Numbered from the stretch's first letter, positions 1 to 11,621 are shown. The stretch: DNA of 64,000 nucleotides from Buxus sempervirens (GCA_947561395.2 OX387187.1:21185829-21249828), one strand, 5' to 3'. The notes: a model not told the origin generated them from the letters alone. A program made the numbers and translations.

Positions 1-865
1 TTTTTACAAGATCAGGACAGAACCTGTACTCTTACTTGTTTCACTCATAACTTCATCATATGGATGAATTTTTTGAGTGATTACAATGGCATATGAAAGG
101 TACAGAGGTCCAATTTAATCCTTTAAATTTCGAGCAATTTATATAAAGCCGTTTGTTCACTCCATTTGATTGAAGTTGACAAGTTTGTTTCATATAGATT
201 GCTATACTTATCATTTTGATCGAGCACCAAAGGCTCATTTCAACTCTGTTCTAATTGATTCTTGTTTTTAAGTCTTTCTTTATGATCTAATTTCAAATCC
301 AAGTGGTTTTGTAATTTTTTGAGTCAAAATTGTGGTCTGTGTGAGTGATTGACCTTGTACCGCTCAATAGCATATTACAGGGTCAATCTGTGATTGAGTT
401 AGCATATTTATGAGTACACATAGACTTCATATGGATGAACTCAGGGCTGAGGCCTATGCCATTCAAAAGATGGTGTTTAGTACTCCATTCATACTAATTT
501 TCATGGATTTATATGGAGCCAAACTCCACGAATAAGCTTGTGAAGTGGAGTTGGTCATTACTTTATTTGTGATAGATCAACAACTTTGAACAGGCATATC
601 TCTCTTTATTTTAATCGGATTTGGATGAAATTTTTACTGAGTTTTTAACTTCAAGTAAGATTTCAAATGGCTTTCGTTTTGTCCAATTTGAGTTTGAAAT
701 GAATGAGTTATGGTCATTTTAAAGTGCATAGCTCAAATAGCTTATTCTTGCACTGATTTCTAGATTTGATTTTATCTTTGCTTATTTGATTTTCACCTTG
801 ATTTTTGATTTGATCAAGATGTCCTAAGAGTGATGAATCCACAGGGAGAGTCCAAATTGGTTGGA
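1..865 (+). mobile_element. Left part of an old family-A LTR
   Basis: There is no gene here. Several stretches align by eye with the family-A LTR at 33400-34220, for example the text around 280-330 (TTTCAAATCCAAGTGGTTTT) and around 600-720. The match resumes at 2556 beyond the solo LTR that splits it. The LTR start lies outside the window. It is strongly diverged, hence old. Confidence 0.6.
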
Positions 866-870
866 CAACT

Positions 871-2550
871 TGTGAGACATAGAAAATCAGCTAACTGACA
901 TCCTCATCATCACGCAGGATTAATAAAATGAAGGAGTCGCCATCATTCCTTTTTAGGTGTGAATGGACTCCACAATGATTAAAAAAAATGAAAAATAGAG
1001 TTAAAAGTAACTCTAATTTAAGGTTAAATCCAGAGAATGGGTAAGGATATTAGGTTATGAATAGGGGAAGGTGTTAGGCACCCCTATTCATCCACACAAG
1101 GTGGTTGCCAAGTGTTGTTCATGCTTGAAATACTTTCTTGATAATAAAATACTCAAAAAGTGATTAAAAAAAGACAAACACATGTGACATTTTTCATATG
1201 GGTAGCCCAATTGAATTTAGGCTCTCATTATGAATGTGTCTCTTCTAGGATTTAATCATCAGGTAAAAAAAACGAAAAGAAAACTTGAATAAAATCTAAT
1301 CAAATCAAATTTGAAAAGTTTAACCCAAAGATAAGCCATTTTGAAAACCTAGCTTAAACTGTGAGTATGTGCACTTAATTCATAGAATCTGAATCAAAGT
1401 CATCTGAAAATAGTTAGAAAATACTCAAAAAGAATTTAGGGTAAGGATTCTGCTCATAAATCTCATTGATTGAAGAGAATGAACCGAATATACCTGTATT
1501 GAGACAAAAAGCCCCAACTAGAGAGAGTAGACCATGAAGGTCTTCTCTTGAAGATGAGATCACTTAAAATTGACTTAAGAAATTCTAAAAGATTGATCTA
1601 AGGCCACTGATCTCAAATCTATCGTAGTGAACATGATAGATCCCAAATCTAAGCCTATTTTACACCAAATCAAGTGATATGTGTGTTTGTGTAAGAAATC
1701 AGATTTTTTTAGGAGAGAATGAAAATCCAATGCTATAAAGAGCATGATCCTGGTATTCTCTCCAGAAAATGAAATCAAAACTCACAATATTAACAAGCAC
1801 ATAGAAATATGAATCTACAGGTATATAATTCAAAATAGGTTCTATACCTAGGGTTCTATTCTCATTCTTGTTTCCCCTAGCTCTCTCTCTTCACGTTTTA
1901 CGGCTAGAGAGGGTGCTTGAGGTACTCGGAGATAGGTTTAGGGTTTCAAATACAAGCAGGCCTTATTCTACAGAAATAGAGAAGATTAGCCTACCCTAGA
2001 ATTCAAGAAAAGAAAGGGAGAAAGGAGAGGCTTACCTTGGTTTGAGAAAGCAAAGAGGCAGGGGTTCCATTCTTCTCTTGGAGCTCTTCAAGCTTCAATT
2101 CTCAGCCATTTGCTTGAGGAGAGGCCCTCTATTATAGGCAAGAGCATGGGCAATAAAGTCCTAAGGGTAGACACAAAAGTATATCTAGAACCTTCCAACT
2201 CAAACCTAAGGCTTGGATTTGAGGAATTTGGCCAATTTCGAAGGCTAATTTGGGGAATTCCCACCTCCCAGATAGAGGTATAGAAGTAAATAAGTGAAAA
2301 CTCTCGGGGTTTTCCCATTTGGGACAAATCATTTGTATCCGACAACTTAGGTCGGATACAAACAAACACCTTTGTATCCGAAACAATATTTCAGATATGA
2401 TGAAAAAGTTTTGTATCTGAAAACTATTTTCAGATACAGAGATAAGAACTTTTATCCAAATTTTAATTTCGGCTACAAACAAAATAATTGTTTTTTATGA
2501 TTTCGGCCAATTATTCATCATTTTATACAGTGTAATTTAGGGTGTCTACA
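871..2550 (-). mobile_element. Solo family-A LTR (A0) with 5-bp TSD
   Basis: On the minus strand it starts TGTAGACACCCTAAATTAC at 2550 and ends in TCTCACA at 871. These are the termini of the A1 LTR at 47745-49555. The flanks 866-870 and 2551-2555 are both CAACT, a 5-bp target-site duplication, and no internal sequence is attached. It is therefore a solo LTR left by LTR-LTR recombination. It keeps a dyad array (2335-2476), a TATA-like box near 2130 and a splice-donor-like GTAAGC near 2030. The short reading frames inside it are not genes. Confidence 0.92.
2335..2476 (-). repeat. 39-bp-period dyad array, 4 units, in LTR A0
   Basis: Four imperfect dyads start at 2335, 2374, 2413 and 2452. Each has a 9-nt arm (first unit GTATCCGAC), a 7-nt centre and a 9-nt complementary arm (GTCGGATAC), and 14 nt separates units. 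Arms change to TTTCAG/CTGAAA-like forms in units 2-3 while the symmetry stays. It lies upstream of the LTR TATA box in the LTR's own orientation. Confidence 0.85.
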
Positions 2551-2555
2551 CAACT

Positions 2556-2880
2556 CATGTTGAGAATCATACATTTATTGGCTTCTTTTTGCTTATTGTT
2601 TAATAACCTTACAAGCAATATTATAGCATGATAAGCATGTGACAATCATCTTGTATGGATGAATGGGGGCATCTAACACTTTCCCCTACTCATAACCTAA
2701 CCCCCTTGCCCAATCTTTGGTGTAGACCTTAAATTTGGGCTACTTTTGCTCTCTTTTGAACTTTGTATACACACTTTGGTGACCATCCACACCAAGACCC
2801 ATGGATGGTGTTGACTCTTGTTTTTTGTTGAATTCCACGAGGTATGTGAGGAATCCTTAGCAATTTCCATGGTCCCACAG
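2556..2880 (+). mobile_element. Right (U5) part of the old family-A LTR
   Basis: This continues the LTR interrupted at 865. The text at 2640-2720, about a TGTATGGATGAATGGGGGCAT stretch followed by CCCCTACTCATAACC, matches the U5 of A1 at 49317-49380 and of A2 at 37630-37690. The 9-nt TGGCGACTC element of the other copies is decayed here to TGTTGACTC near 2809. Confidence 0.6.
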
Positions 2881-2888
2881 TGAGTGTC

Positions 2889-2988
2889 TGTTGAGATATT
2901 GTATTCAGAGTCTCTATATACATAGTTACACATTCACTTATCAACTTAAGGTTTTAGGTTCAATTGGGTATTTTACATGGTATCAGAG
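2889..2988 (+). mobile_element. Short copia-like LTR and Met primer binding site
   Basis: The stretch from TGTTGAGATATTG (2889) to TTTTACA (2977) is followed directly by TGGTATCAGAG (2978-2988). That is the usual primer binding site for initiator tRNA-Met in plant LTR elements. The LTR would be only 89 bp, so it is either internally deleted or from a miniature element. The downstream text to about 3040 reads like a copia leader, but no coding region follows. Confidence 0.65.
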
Positions 2989-3418
2989 TAGGAGGATTTG
3001 TGTTTGACTCCTAGAGGCGAGTTGCCTTAATAGATAATAAGGAATATGGTTCGCTCTTTTTGCGCCTCTATATATTCTTCTGCTATGACCTGCAACATAA
3101 AATGGTTTATCTTCTCCATCTTGACTTTTTTTTTTTGCTTTCCGATTTTGGTGGCGTTTTACATTTTGATAATCGAGTTCTTTGGTGAATTTTCTGAGAG
3201 TGGCTTATTGGGGTTTTGTATACTGGTCGTGCTGGCCCGGGCATGCCTGAGGCACGACAAGGCACGGCCCGCCCCTTGGGGCGTGCCATGCCGTGCCTGG
3301 GGTCCTAGGGCCGCAGCACGCCAGGGCACGCGGCCCGCCGGACCGGCCCGCTTAGCCCACGAGAAAGCTAGCCGCTTCCCTCCAAAAAAGTGGTTTTCAA
3401 CCACTTTTTGCCCATTTT

Positions 3419-3540
3419 ACCCCCCCCCCCCCCAACAGCTATATAACAGCCATATTGGGGGGGGGGTATAGTTGTAATTGATTATTAAAATACCTTTTCT
3501 ACCCTTCTAACTGCAAAATAACAGTCATATTGAAGGGTAG
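3419..3540 (+). repeat. Two tandem hairpin modules upstream of the hAT TATA box
   Basis: Module 1 has C14 (3420-3433) and G10 (3457-3466) as arms. Module 2 has arms CTACCCTTC (3499) and GAAGGGTAG (ending 3540). Both enclose a related loop of the form AACnGCnnnATAACAGnCATATT. The arms differ between modules but each is self-complementary. Confidence 0.7.
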
Positions 3541-3568
3541 AGGTGGTAAAAAGCCACTTTTAATTTTC

Positions 3569-3576
3569 TATAAATA
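3569..3576 (+). promoter_or_regulatory. TATA box of the hAT transposase
   Basis: TATAAATA within CTATAAATAGG lies about 360 nt before the transposase ATG at 3932, downstream of the hairpin modules. This suits a plant Pol II core promoter with a 5' leader of about 330 nt. Inferred from motif and position only. Confidence 0.5.
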
Positions 3577-3931
3577 GGCTTACCCTTTCCCACTCCAAAC
3601 CACACATCTTCTACAATCTCCTACTCTTTTCTAATTGATTATCAAGAAATAGTTGCTTTGCTAATTGTTCTAATTGGAAATTGGTGATACTCTCTTCTAA
3701 TTGTTCAAACATCAGAAGTGGGAAATTGGACTCTGGAGGTTGAAGGCTTCAACTGCAAAGTTCAAGCTTCATTCTAAAGAGGTATTCTTCTATTTAATTT
3801 TCCGATTTTAAAATTAGTATAAATATTATTATTATAAGTAAGTCTCTCCTTCTACCTTTCTTATAAATTAGTATTACCAAAAATTTATTATTATATTATT
3901 TATTAAGAATTTGTTTTTCCAAATTTTGATA

Positions 3932-5992
3932 ATGGACCCTAGGGGCAATCCTATGTTCTTTAACACTAAACAAAGGGAATTTCTTAGACCCTTTTCTGAC
4001 CCAACCTTTTCTGATAATATAACCGAACCCCCATATGGTGACCCTCCCATCCAAGATCATGAAAGTGAATTGCCTTTCCAAGAGATGGGATCATCTTCCC
4101 TACCACCTAAGAGTGCCAAGAGGAGTAGAACCTCCAATGTTTGGCTCAATTTTACAATTGAAAATATAGGGAGTGAAGAGAGGGCAGTTTGTAACCACTG
4201 CAAGAAAACTTTTAGTTGTAAAGGAAAAAGTGGTACAGGCCACTTGCAACGGCATTTGCAGAAATGCCTTTCAAAACATGGCCAATTAGACCCTAGGCAA
4301 GCACAAATTTCCAGCAGTAGTGTTAATTTGAGTAATTTTATTTTTAATCAAGAAGAAACTAGGCTTGAAATAGTAAAGTGGGTAATTCAAGAAGAATTAC
4401 CCTTTAAATTAATAGAATCTAAAAGATTTAACCGTTTAATAACCAAATATCTAGCACCACAATTTAAATCTTTCTCACGCCACACTTTAAGAAAGGATGC
4501 TATAAAATTATACGGAAAAATGAAAACCGGATTAATAGAAACTTTTGAAAACAATAACTTTAAGGTAGCTTTAACTTCAGATATTTGGACAAGTAGACAA
4601 CAAATAAGTTATTTAGCTATAACTGCACATTATATAGATGAAAATTGGAATATGGAAAAAAGAATACTAACTTTTGAAGCACTAGATTCTAGCTATTCTG
4701 GACTAAATATATCAAATGATATAAGTAGAAATCTAAGAAATTATAAAATACACAATAAAATAATGGCTCTAGCACTTGATAATGCAAGTGCTAATAATGT
4801 TGCAGTAGGAATATTAAGACAACAATTAAACTTAAATATAGATGGAAGTTTATTTCATGTTAGGTGTGCTTGTCACATCTTAAACTTAGTTGTGCAGGAT
4901 GGCTTAAAAATTGTCCATCATCATTTAACAAATATTAGAGATGCAGTAAGATATTTAAAACAATCTAGCACAACCGCTAGGGAATTTAAATATTATTGTG
5001 AAACTTTAGAAAAGCAACCTAAAAAAATTACCCTAGATGTTGAACATAGGTGGAACTCAATATATTTAATGCTAGAAGCTGCGCTAGCATTAAGACAAGA
5101 ATTTACAATATTTTATAAAACTAAAGTGCCTGAAAGTGAACTAATAGACCTTGATTGGGAAATAGCAGAAAATTTTTTAAAGTTTTTTATGATGGAACAA
5201 GATATTTATCAGTGGTTTATTACCCAACATCCTCGAGTATTTTAACTTGTTTATATCAAATAAGTATTTGCTTTCAACAATATAGAAACATTCCCATTGC
5301 TAAGGATATTTGCCCTGCAATGGAAGCTAAAATTTTAAAATATTGGCAAGATATGCCTAATTTATATTGTTTAGCTACTACAATGGACCCTAGGATTTAA
5401 TTAAGAGTGGAAGACTTAATAGATGGAATAAATGAGAATATGAATTCTTCTTTTCAAATAGATATATGTAAAATAAGAACCTTATTAGAAAGACTATTTT
5501 ATGAATATGATACTAGTAGTAGTACACATGGTCATACTCAAATCCAACAAGCCCTACTAGATAATTCCCCTTGGAATTTTTTAAGTGGGAGAAGAAAGGG
5601 AAAACAACCAGCATCTTAGTAGCGGGGGATCATCTGAATTAAAGATTTATTTAGAAAGCCCCCCAATAAATTTCAATTCTATGGAAGAACGTAATTCTTT
5701 TAACATTTTGACATGGTGGAAGCAAAATCAGGTTAGTTATCTTGTGCTTGCCGCCATGGCATGTGATCTACTAACGGTTCCAGTGTCCACAGTTGCATCG
5801 GAATCAGCTTTTAGCGCATGTGGACGAACCGTGGACGACTACAGGAGTAGATTAACGCCGGAGATGGTGCAAGTATGTATCAGTCTTACAGATTGGTTAA
5901 GGGCAGAATTGAGAGATCAGGAATTTGAAGATGATCAACTTGCTGGAGACTTCGATGATTTGAATCTTGATGAATTTAGTCATCCAGATTAA
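3932..5992 (+). pseudogene. hAT transposase (zf-BED, DUF4413-like, hATC), frameshifted
   Basis: The product would be a hAT-family transposase, which cuts and pastes its own element through an RNase-H-fold core and dimerises through its C terminus. I chose the start at 3932 (MDPRGNPM); an in-frame ATG at 3911 adds seven residues unlike the family. The order seen is: a BED zinc finger at about residues 60-110 (CNHC then HLQRHLQKC); a long middle region with TSDIWTS and LDNASANN, matching the hAT core; a W near VEHRWNS; and the dimerisation region with VSTVASESAFSACGR near the C terminus, ending at 5992. The frame changes at about 5170-5180, next to T runs, and returns near 5600-5615. An in-frame TAA stands at 5398-5400, just after MDPRI. 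It is therefore inactive. Family identity is secure. Confidence 0.92.
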
Positions 5993-6468
5993 TCTAAGTT
6001 TTGTTATAATTTTTGTAATCAAAGTATAGGAACTTTACTTTTTCTTTTTTTTTTCTTTTAAACTGCAAATGAAAGATAGATGAGTGGGTGCCAACCTAGT
6101 TGGGATGTGCTTATACTATAGTGATGTAGTATTATTTGTTCAAGTAATTATGTATTCTTTGCAAAGTTGTAATTGTACTTGTGATAATTAATGAATTTAT
6201 ATTTTTTTGAACAAAATCTATCCCAATATGTGTAAGGCAATTTTGTGAATAATAAAAGTATTTTTCAGAATTTTTTGGGTATTTTTGGCATTTTTCTGCA
6301 GTTTTTATAATAAAAAAAGGGGGTTTAATACCCTTGGCCCGCCAGGCCCACTGGGCCAAGGGTCCCGGCTAAACGGGCCTAGCGTGCCGCAGCTTGTGGC
6401 ACGCCGGGCCCACGGCCCGCCTGGCACGCCCCAATCGTGCCTGGGCCGGCCCACCGAGCATCCCTAGT

Positions 6469-8083
6469 AAGGAATATTGTTCGCCCTTTTTGTTGTTGTT
6501 TTATTAATGATAGGTGGATTTCTCTTCTTTAAAGGGGATTCTTGGGATTCGAAAAATCGAAGTGAGTGGGTAATCTGTCTTACTATTGGAACTGTCAAAC
6601 AAAAGCAATGCAAAAGATTCGTAAGATATGTGCATTTGATTGAAGTAAGAATAGAGGTTATTGGGATTGGAATTCCTTTTATCTTTTGCAAGGGAGCCGT
6701 GACATTTTTGGTATTATTATTATTTTTTGTATTTTGTCTATTTTTAATTATTTTCCTGCATTTATACGCTATGATTAATGGACACTAGGTTTGTTTCTTT
6801 TTGTTGCCAATTCTAATTACCTTTTTCATAGTTGTTTTGAGATGAAGAAATTTCTTCTTCATCTCAATTGGCATTAAACGCTAAGAAGCAAAAGAACAAA
6901 AGAAACATAAGTATTGGAATTCAAGTTTCACAGGGAAAAAATAGAGAAAAGGAAAATTTTGAATTTTTTTTTTCTATGATGCATATTTTAGATCTTGAAA
7001 TCTGGAAATGGTCTCACCTAATTTTTTGATAGGTTTAGTATCATTTTTGGTGTTGAGAAGAGATATAGTTGGATCTTTGAATGCCTTTGGATAGTGTTCT
7101 CAAGTGCTATATATTATCTCAATTGATCCATTGTTTATTAACATATTTCTTTTGTTGTTCCTTATTCGCCCAGATGATGTTATTGAAACTGATCTATGTT
7201 GTATATTTTAAATTAGTTTTTTTTTAAGAGTTTAGTGCTAATTTTAACAATGTGAATTAGATGGTTTGTTAACGAGACTTTTGTTTAATTATATTTGTTG
7301 CATTTTGAGATTCTTCTCTTTTAGATCTTTTGGGTTCAACCGCTGTATCTTGTATTGGTTGTGAAACTTGGCAAGTTCAACTATATCCTTGACTTGCTAC
7401 TAGATGGCCTATAGCTGTGGAGCCAAACAATATGGTAATTATATGCATAAATGTCAAGGTGGTGGGCCTTGAGATTCTTCCAACAAGGTGATGAGTTCAA
7501 GAATATTCTTGAACCTTAGTAATGCTCACAACTTGTTTCATAGTTTATGGTTTGTATAGTGGTTGTGCTTTCGTTTAGTTATTTTTCTTCCTGAAAGTCC
7601 TGAATTTTTTGTGATTTGGTTTAGTTATTTTTCTTTCTTTTTCTTCCTAAAAGTCCTGAATCTTTTTACTTGGTGAGTTGTATTTTGTGTATTTTATATT
7701 GTACCTATTTTGTGTCTTCGTAACAGTTCTGTCCTATGGGGAATAGTCCCTTATTCACTTTTTTGATCCTATGAAATAAGGGACAGATACGTCCACGTAA
7801 AATTATACATTATACACATGCACATTACTGTTATGTAATTAATAAATTTTTTTATATGACTCCAAAATTATACATAGATTCCAACAATGAGTAATAGAAT
7901 GATGAGATCGAGATAGGCTACATGGCTCATGCTGGTGCTGCAACAATTATTAAAGTCTATGGAGCATACTATATGCAACATTTAGAACTCGAAATCGTTA
8001 TTCAACAAATAGGCTGTTCATTCAAGATTTAATGCTTAATAATGAAGACTGCTTTAATAATTTATGCATGAACATATAATCCT
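6469..8083. other. AT-rich spacer, no recognised gene
   Basis: Between the hAT element and the PIF/Harbinger relic I see no domain, RNA gene or terminal repeat. The 103-codon open frame at 6477-6788 is hydrophobic and AT-driven, and I do not regard it as a gene. A perfect 11-bp hairpin (GAGATGAAGAA/TTCTTCATCTC, 5-nt loop) lies at 6839-6865. Confidence 0.5.
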
Positions 8084-8635
8084 TTGATAGGTTTGTATAT
8101 TCTCAAAGCAAGTTGTAGGCTTCAAGATACTATGCATGTTACTGTGGAAGAACAAATAGCAATATTCCTACACATAGTTGCACTTAATGTTAAAAATCAT
8201 GCATGTAAGACATATTTCCGATGTTTCAAGGAGACAATAAGTCAGTATTTTAATATCATTATGCATTCAATAATTGGAGTGCACAAATCAATTTATAAAG
8301 CCTCTTGATCTTGAGACACTAGGAAAGATACAAGAAAATTCGAGGAAGTCATAGTCATCACAAAATGTGATGGCTGCATGTTCATTTGATTTAAAGTTCA
8401 CTCATGTAATATATGGATGGGAGGGTTCTTCTTATGATTCAAAAATTTTAGCAAGTGACCTTAATAGGGATTACAAGATTACACATCCTTTAGGTAATTG
8501 AATCTTATTTTCTTTATTTATTACATAGGATGCTTAAACTATTCTTTTTCTTTTAAAGTAGGAAAATATTACATTGTAGATGCTGGGTACCCATTATTGT
8601 GGAATTTTATAGCACTTTTTCGAAGTACCCGATAT
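8084..8635 (+). pseudogene. PIF/Harbinger transposase relic (DUF8040 and DDE_Tnp_4 parts)
   Basis: Three pieces of one PIF/Harbinger-type transposase are recognisable. 8105-8290 encodes the N-terminal helical region (VEEQIAIFLHIVALNVKNH, then KETISQYFN), typical of DUF8040. Another frame at about 8340-8493 encodes the DDE core (SQNVMAACSFDLKF, then GWEGSSYDSKIL), with a TAG at about 8352. A short intron with GT at 8494 and AG at 8560-8561 (68 bp) joins it in phase to YYIVDAGYP. The first catalytic D (DGTH motif) is lost in the damaged stretch 8310-8340. At least one frameshift and one stop make it inactive. Family assignment rests on motif order and is firm; exact ends are not. Confidence 0.82.
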
Positions 8636-9819
8636 CCCTAGAATGTGATCAAGGGAAAAATTCCTACAACAAAGGAATAGTTGTTCAACCACAGGCACTT
8701 GTCATTAAGAAACGCAATGGAACATGCCTTTGGGGTATTGAAGAAGCATTTTACTATCTTATGCGAAGAGCCAATGTTCTCATGGCGAACTCAAATTGAT
8801 ATAACGGTAATCATAAATTTAGTATCTTCTTTTTGTTGTATTTAAATGTATTTATGTATAAACATTATTTTAATCTTTGATAGCGACATCCAAATTAAAA
8901 AACCTACGATATAAGCCAAGACTAATGATAGAGGAGCTAAAAATCATATCTGGGAATGATGTTGCAACAGGCCAATGGTGTTAAAGAGGTTCAGACATCA
9001 ATGCTAGGTGACAAGCTAACTTAAACTTGGAGCATGTTAGCCCTGTTCACAATGAAAGTATGGTACTTGATGAATTTACTGGTGAAGATTATTGTGACAC
9101 TCATATGCCCGAAGGTAGTACTGCACCAGAAAATACACAAGCTCAAACTGCTGCAGAAGAACCAAGCGTTGACGGGGATCCCGATGAATTATTTGAGGCC
9201 TTACGGAAGATTAAGGATATGAATGATAACGCATTACAGTATACTTTTGAATATTTTATTACTAACAAAGTCAAGGCCAAAGCTTTCATACCTTATTCTC
9301 CCGAGAAGCAGAAGGGTTATCTAATGTGTGAATTTCAACCACGTAGAGAATGAATGCTTGAAATTTTTTTACAGTGAATGCAAATGCTTTCTAATGGTAG
9401 TTTGATGTAGTTAGTTGGTGGTCAAAGGTTCAATGTTAGTTTTTTTTTTCTCTTTTTTCTGAATGTGTAGTTAGATTAATTTTGTTTTATTATATTTGTT
9501 ATTTGATACTGTGGTAAATTCTTAAAGCCTATTAATTTTGTTTAAACTTGTTATTTGCTATTTCATGACTTTTGAAAGTTCAGGATGGACATTTGGTGGT
9601 CGTTATTTATATTGTTTTGATTGTTATTTGGTTGTTTCTCATCTCATTCTTTTTTATTTCTTTCTTTGTGTATGTTTTTCCTTTACAATGTTTAGACCTG
9701 TAGAGGTAATATGAATTCTATTTTGTAGATAGACTGCATAAACACTTTCCAACCAAATTTTATTGGTGAGAGTAAAGCTGTAGAATCTGAAAGGGAAACC
9801 TCGAAAAATAGTTTGAATT
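8636..9819. other. Downstream part of the PIF/Harbinger relic region
   Basis: No further transposase homology is clear. The stretch holds the acidic open frame annotated separately at 9027-9353. The remainder is AT-rich with no repeat or RNA gene that I can support. Confidence 0.4.
9027..9353 (+). CDS. Hypothetical 108-residue frame, possible Myb/SANT-like C-terminal piece
   Basis: The frame is acidic and Glu/Asp/Thr-rich in its first half (MEHVSPVHNESMVLDEFTG). It ends in a helical segment: LFEALRKIKDMNDNALQYTF, then EYF, a basic stretch and KQKGYL. That tail resembles the C-terminal helices of the Myb/SANT-like proteins encoded by the second gene of PIF/Harbinger elements, and a PIF/Harbinger transposase relic lies 400 bp upstream on the same strand. 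The likeness is weak and from memory of the family only. The DNA-binding Myb part is missing, so if the identity is right this is a fragment. Confidence 0.35.
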   Translation: MEHVSPVHNESMVLDEFTGEDYCDTHMPEGSTAPENTQAQTAAEEPSVDGDPDELFEALRKIKDMNDNALQYTFEYFITNKVKAKAFIPYSPEKQKGYLMCEFQPRRE

Positions 9820-10286
9820 AAGGGTGCAATTTGGGTTGGTTTGGTTTGAGTTGAGGTCAACCCAAGACCAAACCGAAAATATTTGTAGTCAACCCGAACC
9901 AAACCGAATTGAAAACCGAACCAAAAATATATAAGAAAACCGAACCGAACCGAGTTACATGAAATCTTCGGTTCAGTTCGATTCGGGTTAGACCAACACA
10001 TGCTTGTGCTCAAACAAGGGTATTGTTTGTAATATCCTCAAAGTTTAAAGGTAAACTTTCAGAATTTGATATATATTGTATTATATATATATAATATATT
10101 TGGTTCGGTTTGATGCAGTTTAGGAAAATATATGAATTTGGTTCGGTTTAACAGAGCATCCAATCCAAAACCAAACTGAATTAGTTTGGTTTATGGATTT
10201 TTGGACCGAAACCGAACTAAACAACTATAAAACCGAACCGAAGTCGGTTTGGGTTCGATTTTAAGCGGATCAAGTTGCAACCCTAG
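9820..10286. mobile_element. Non-autonomous hAT-like element, 467 bp, 8-bp TSD
   Basis: Imperfect terminal inverted repeats (AAGGGTGCAATTT at the left; the right end reads CTAGGGTTGCAACTT on the other strand) are flanked by TTTGAATT at both 9812-9819 and 10287-10294. The interior is made of AACCGAACC / GGTTCGGTT repeats on both strands. An 8-bp TSD with AGGG-type ends fits hAT. There is no transposase. Confidence 0.83.
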
Positions 10287-10294
10287 TTTGAATT

Positions 10295-10960
10295 CTCTAT
10301 CTATTCTTGCTATATCACCATCAATGATGGTATTGTTGTCGATCAGGAATGGCAAAATTGAGTTTGTTTTTTTAATGTTAAAGGCTGTGTTTTAATGTTT
10401 CCATGTTATGAATGATTTATTAAGCAAGTTTTGATTTGACTATCAATTACTGATATTAATTCATTAATATGCACAAATAATTAATGCTTAATTTACTATT
10501 GAATAGTTTATAATTTATATAATGCTTGTAAATAATCCCTCCGAAGACCCCTTGGCAACAGAAACTTAATTTATGGTTTCATGCATGGTGTATCAAACCC
10601 ATGTAGGTCAATGGACTACCATTAAAAATCTTGTGTCAATTATCTTTTTGATATACATGCTTTCTTATATTGAATTAAACAAGATTGTATCTCCACTACA
10701 ACTCTTATTTTGCGGTCTAGTTTCAATTATCTATCAATAATTGAAATATGTTATGTTTAAGTCCTTATCCAAATCTGAGATCCTATAATTTTCTTTGTTA
10801 ATTAATTCTTGTAAACATACCTTATCCAAATATAAGATCTTATAACTTTCTTTGTTTATTAATTCTTCTTATTTTAAATTAAAATTTGTAGGGAAATAAT
10901 TAATGTAAACCAATTGGTATTTATTTACTTATTCAAGTAAGAGAATTTTAAAGTTAATCC
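10295..10960. other. AT-rich spacer, nothing recognised
   Basis: I see no open frame, RNA gene or terminal repeat. A short imperfect repeat (ATCTTATAACTTTCTTTGTT-like) occurs near 10785 and 10835. Confidence 0.4.
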
Positions 10961-11093
10961 TTTTTTTCTTGGTAGGGAAACCTTATTAAATTATTACTGT
11001 TTGAATCTTCTTACAAAAGTTCCACCCGTAAAGTCTGCATACAAAATTTTGTTCAGAAACACTGGATGTTTCTTAACCCATACACACAAGAAA

Positions 11094-11588
11094 TTATTTG
11101 CAGCAAAATTCGCCAGACAATTGGCGGTGAAATTCCCTTCCCTGTAGATGTGACTTATCGAGCAAAAATAAAAATTTCTCCTTAGAAGCTAAGGTTAAAA
11201 AGATGATATTATCAATGGACCAAGGCTTGTCTCCATCTTCTGCATTCATGAGTTCAGCTATGATTTTCGAATTTGTCTCTAGTTCAATCCTCCTAAGGCC
11301 TAAAGATAATGCGATTCTTAGACCTTCTAGTAGTCCATAAGCTTCTGCAACTGTTGCTATCGACCAACCAATATACCATGATTCTGCTACAACAAAAATT
11401 CCTTCTAGTCCTCTACAAATGATTCCACAAGCAGCTTCTCCTAGATTTCCACGAGCATCTCCATCCACGTTTATTTTGAAGTTTTGGTTTCTTGGCCTTT
11501 CCCATCCGTTATACTTTTCTCTAATCTTCTTGCATGTTTTTTTTTTGGATATCAAGACACTCGAGTCCGCCTGCAATGAATTAAACAA
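11094..11588 (-). pseudogene. LINE RNase H domain (RVT_3-like)
   Basis: The frame encodes a plant LINE RNase H, which removes RNA from the RNA-DNA hybrid during target-primed reverse transcription. FKINVDGDARGNLGEAACG gives the first catalytic Asp, and AEAYGLLEGL gives the Glu. The third position reads ELETNSK where the family has E-S-D-S, so the catalytic Asp is Asn. The rest of the domain runs to about residue 150. Upstream it is separated from the zf-RVT frame (11622) by a frame change. Degenerate and probably inactive. Confidence 0.8.
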
Positions 11589-11621
11589 AGAAATACTTAA
11601 TTGGATGTTTGGTTTTTTCCC

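Larger units (their letters stand above)
3225..6468 (+). mobile_element. Degenerate hAT DNA transposon
   Basis: GC-rich subterminal regions (3225-3365 and 6335-6465, both rich in GGCCCG/CGTGCC motifs and partly inverted relative to each other) enclose a zf-BED/hATC transposase. The right end reads as GAGCATCCCTA, a hAT-type terminus (TAGGGATG on the other strand). A matching left terminus is not visible (TACTGGTCG...), so the left end is damaged and no clean 8-bp TSD can be given. A 25-bp imperfect direct repeat lies outside both ends (3037-3063 and 6470-6495). Confidence 0.8.

Noticed and set aside
3046..3471. 141-residue plus-strand frame across the left end of the hAT element
   Set aside because: It spans leader, GC-rich subterminal repeat and a C homopolymer; no domain and no promoter.
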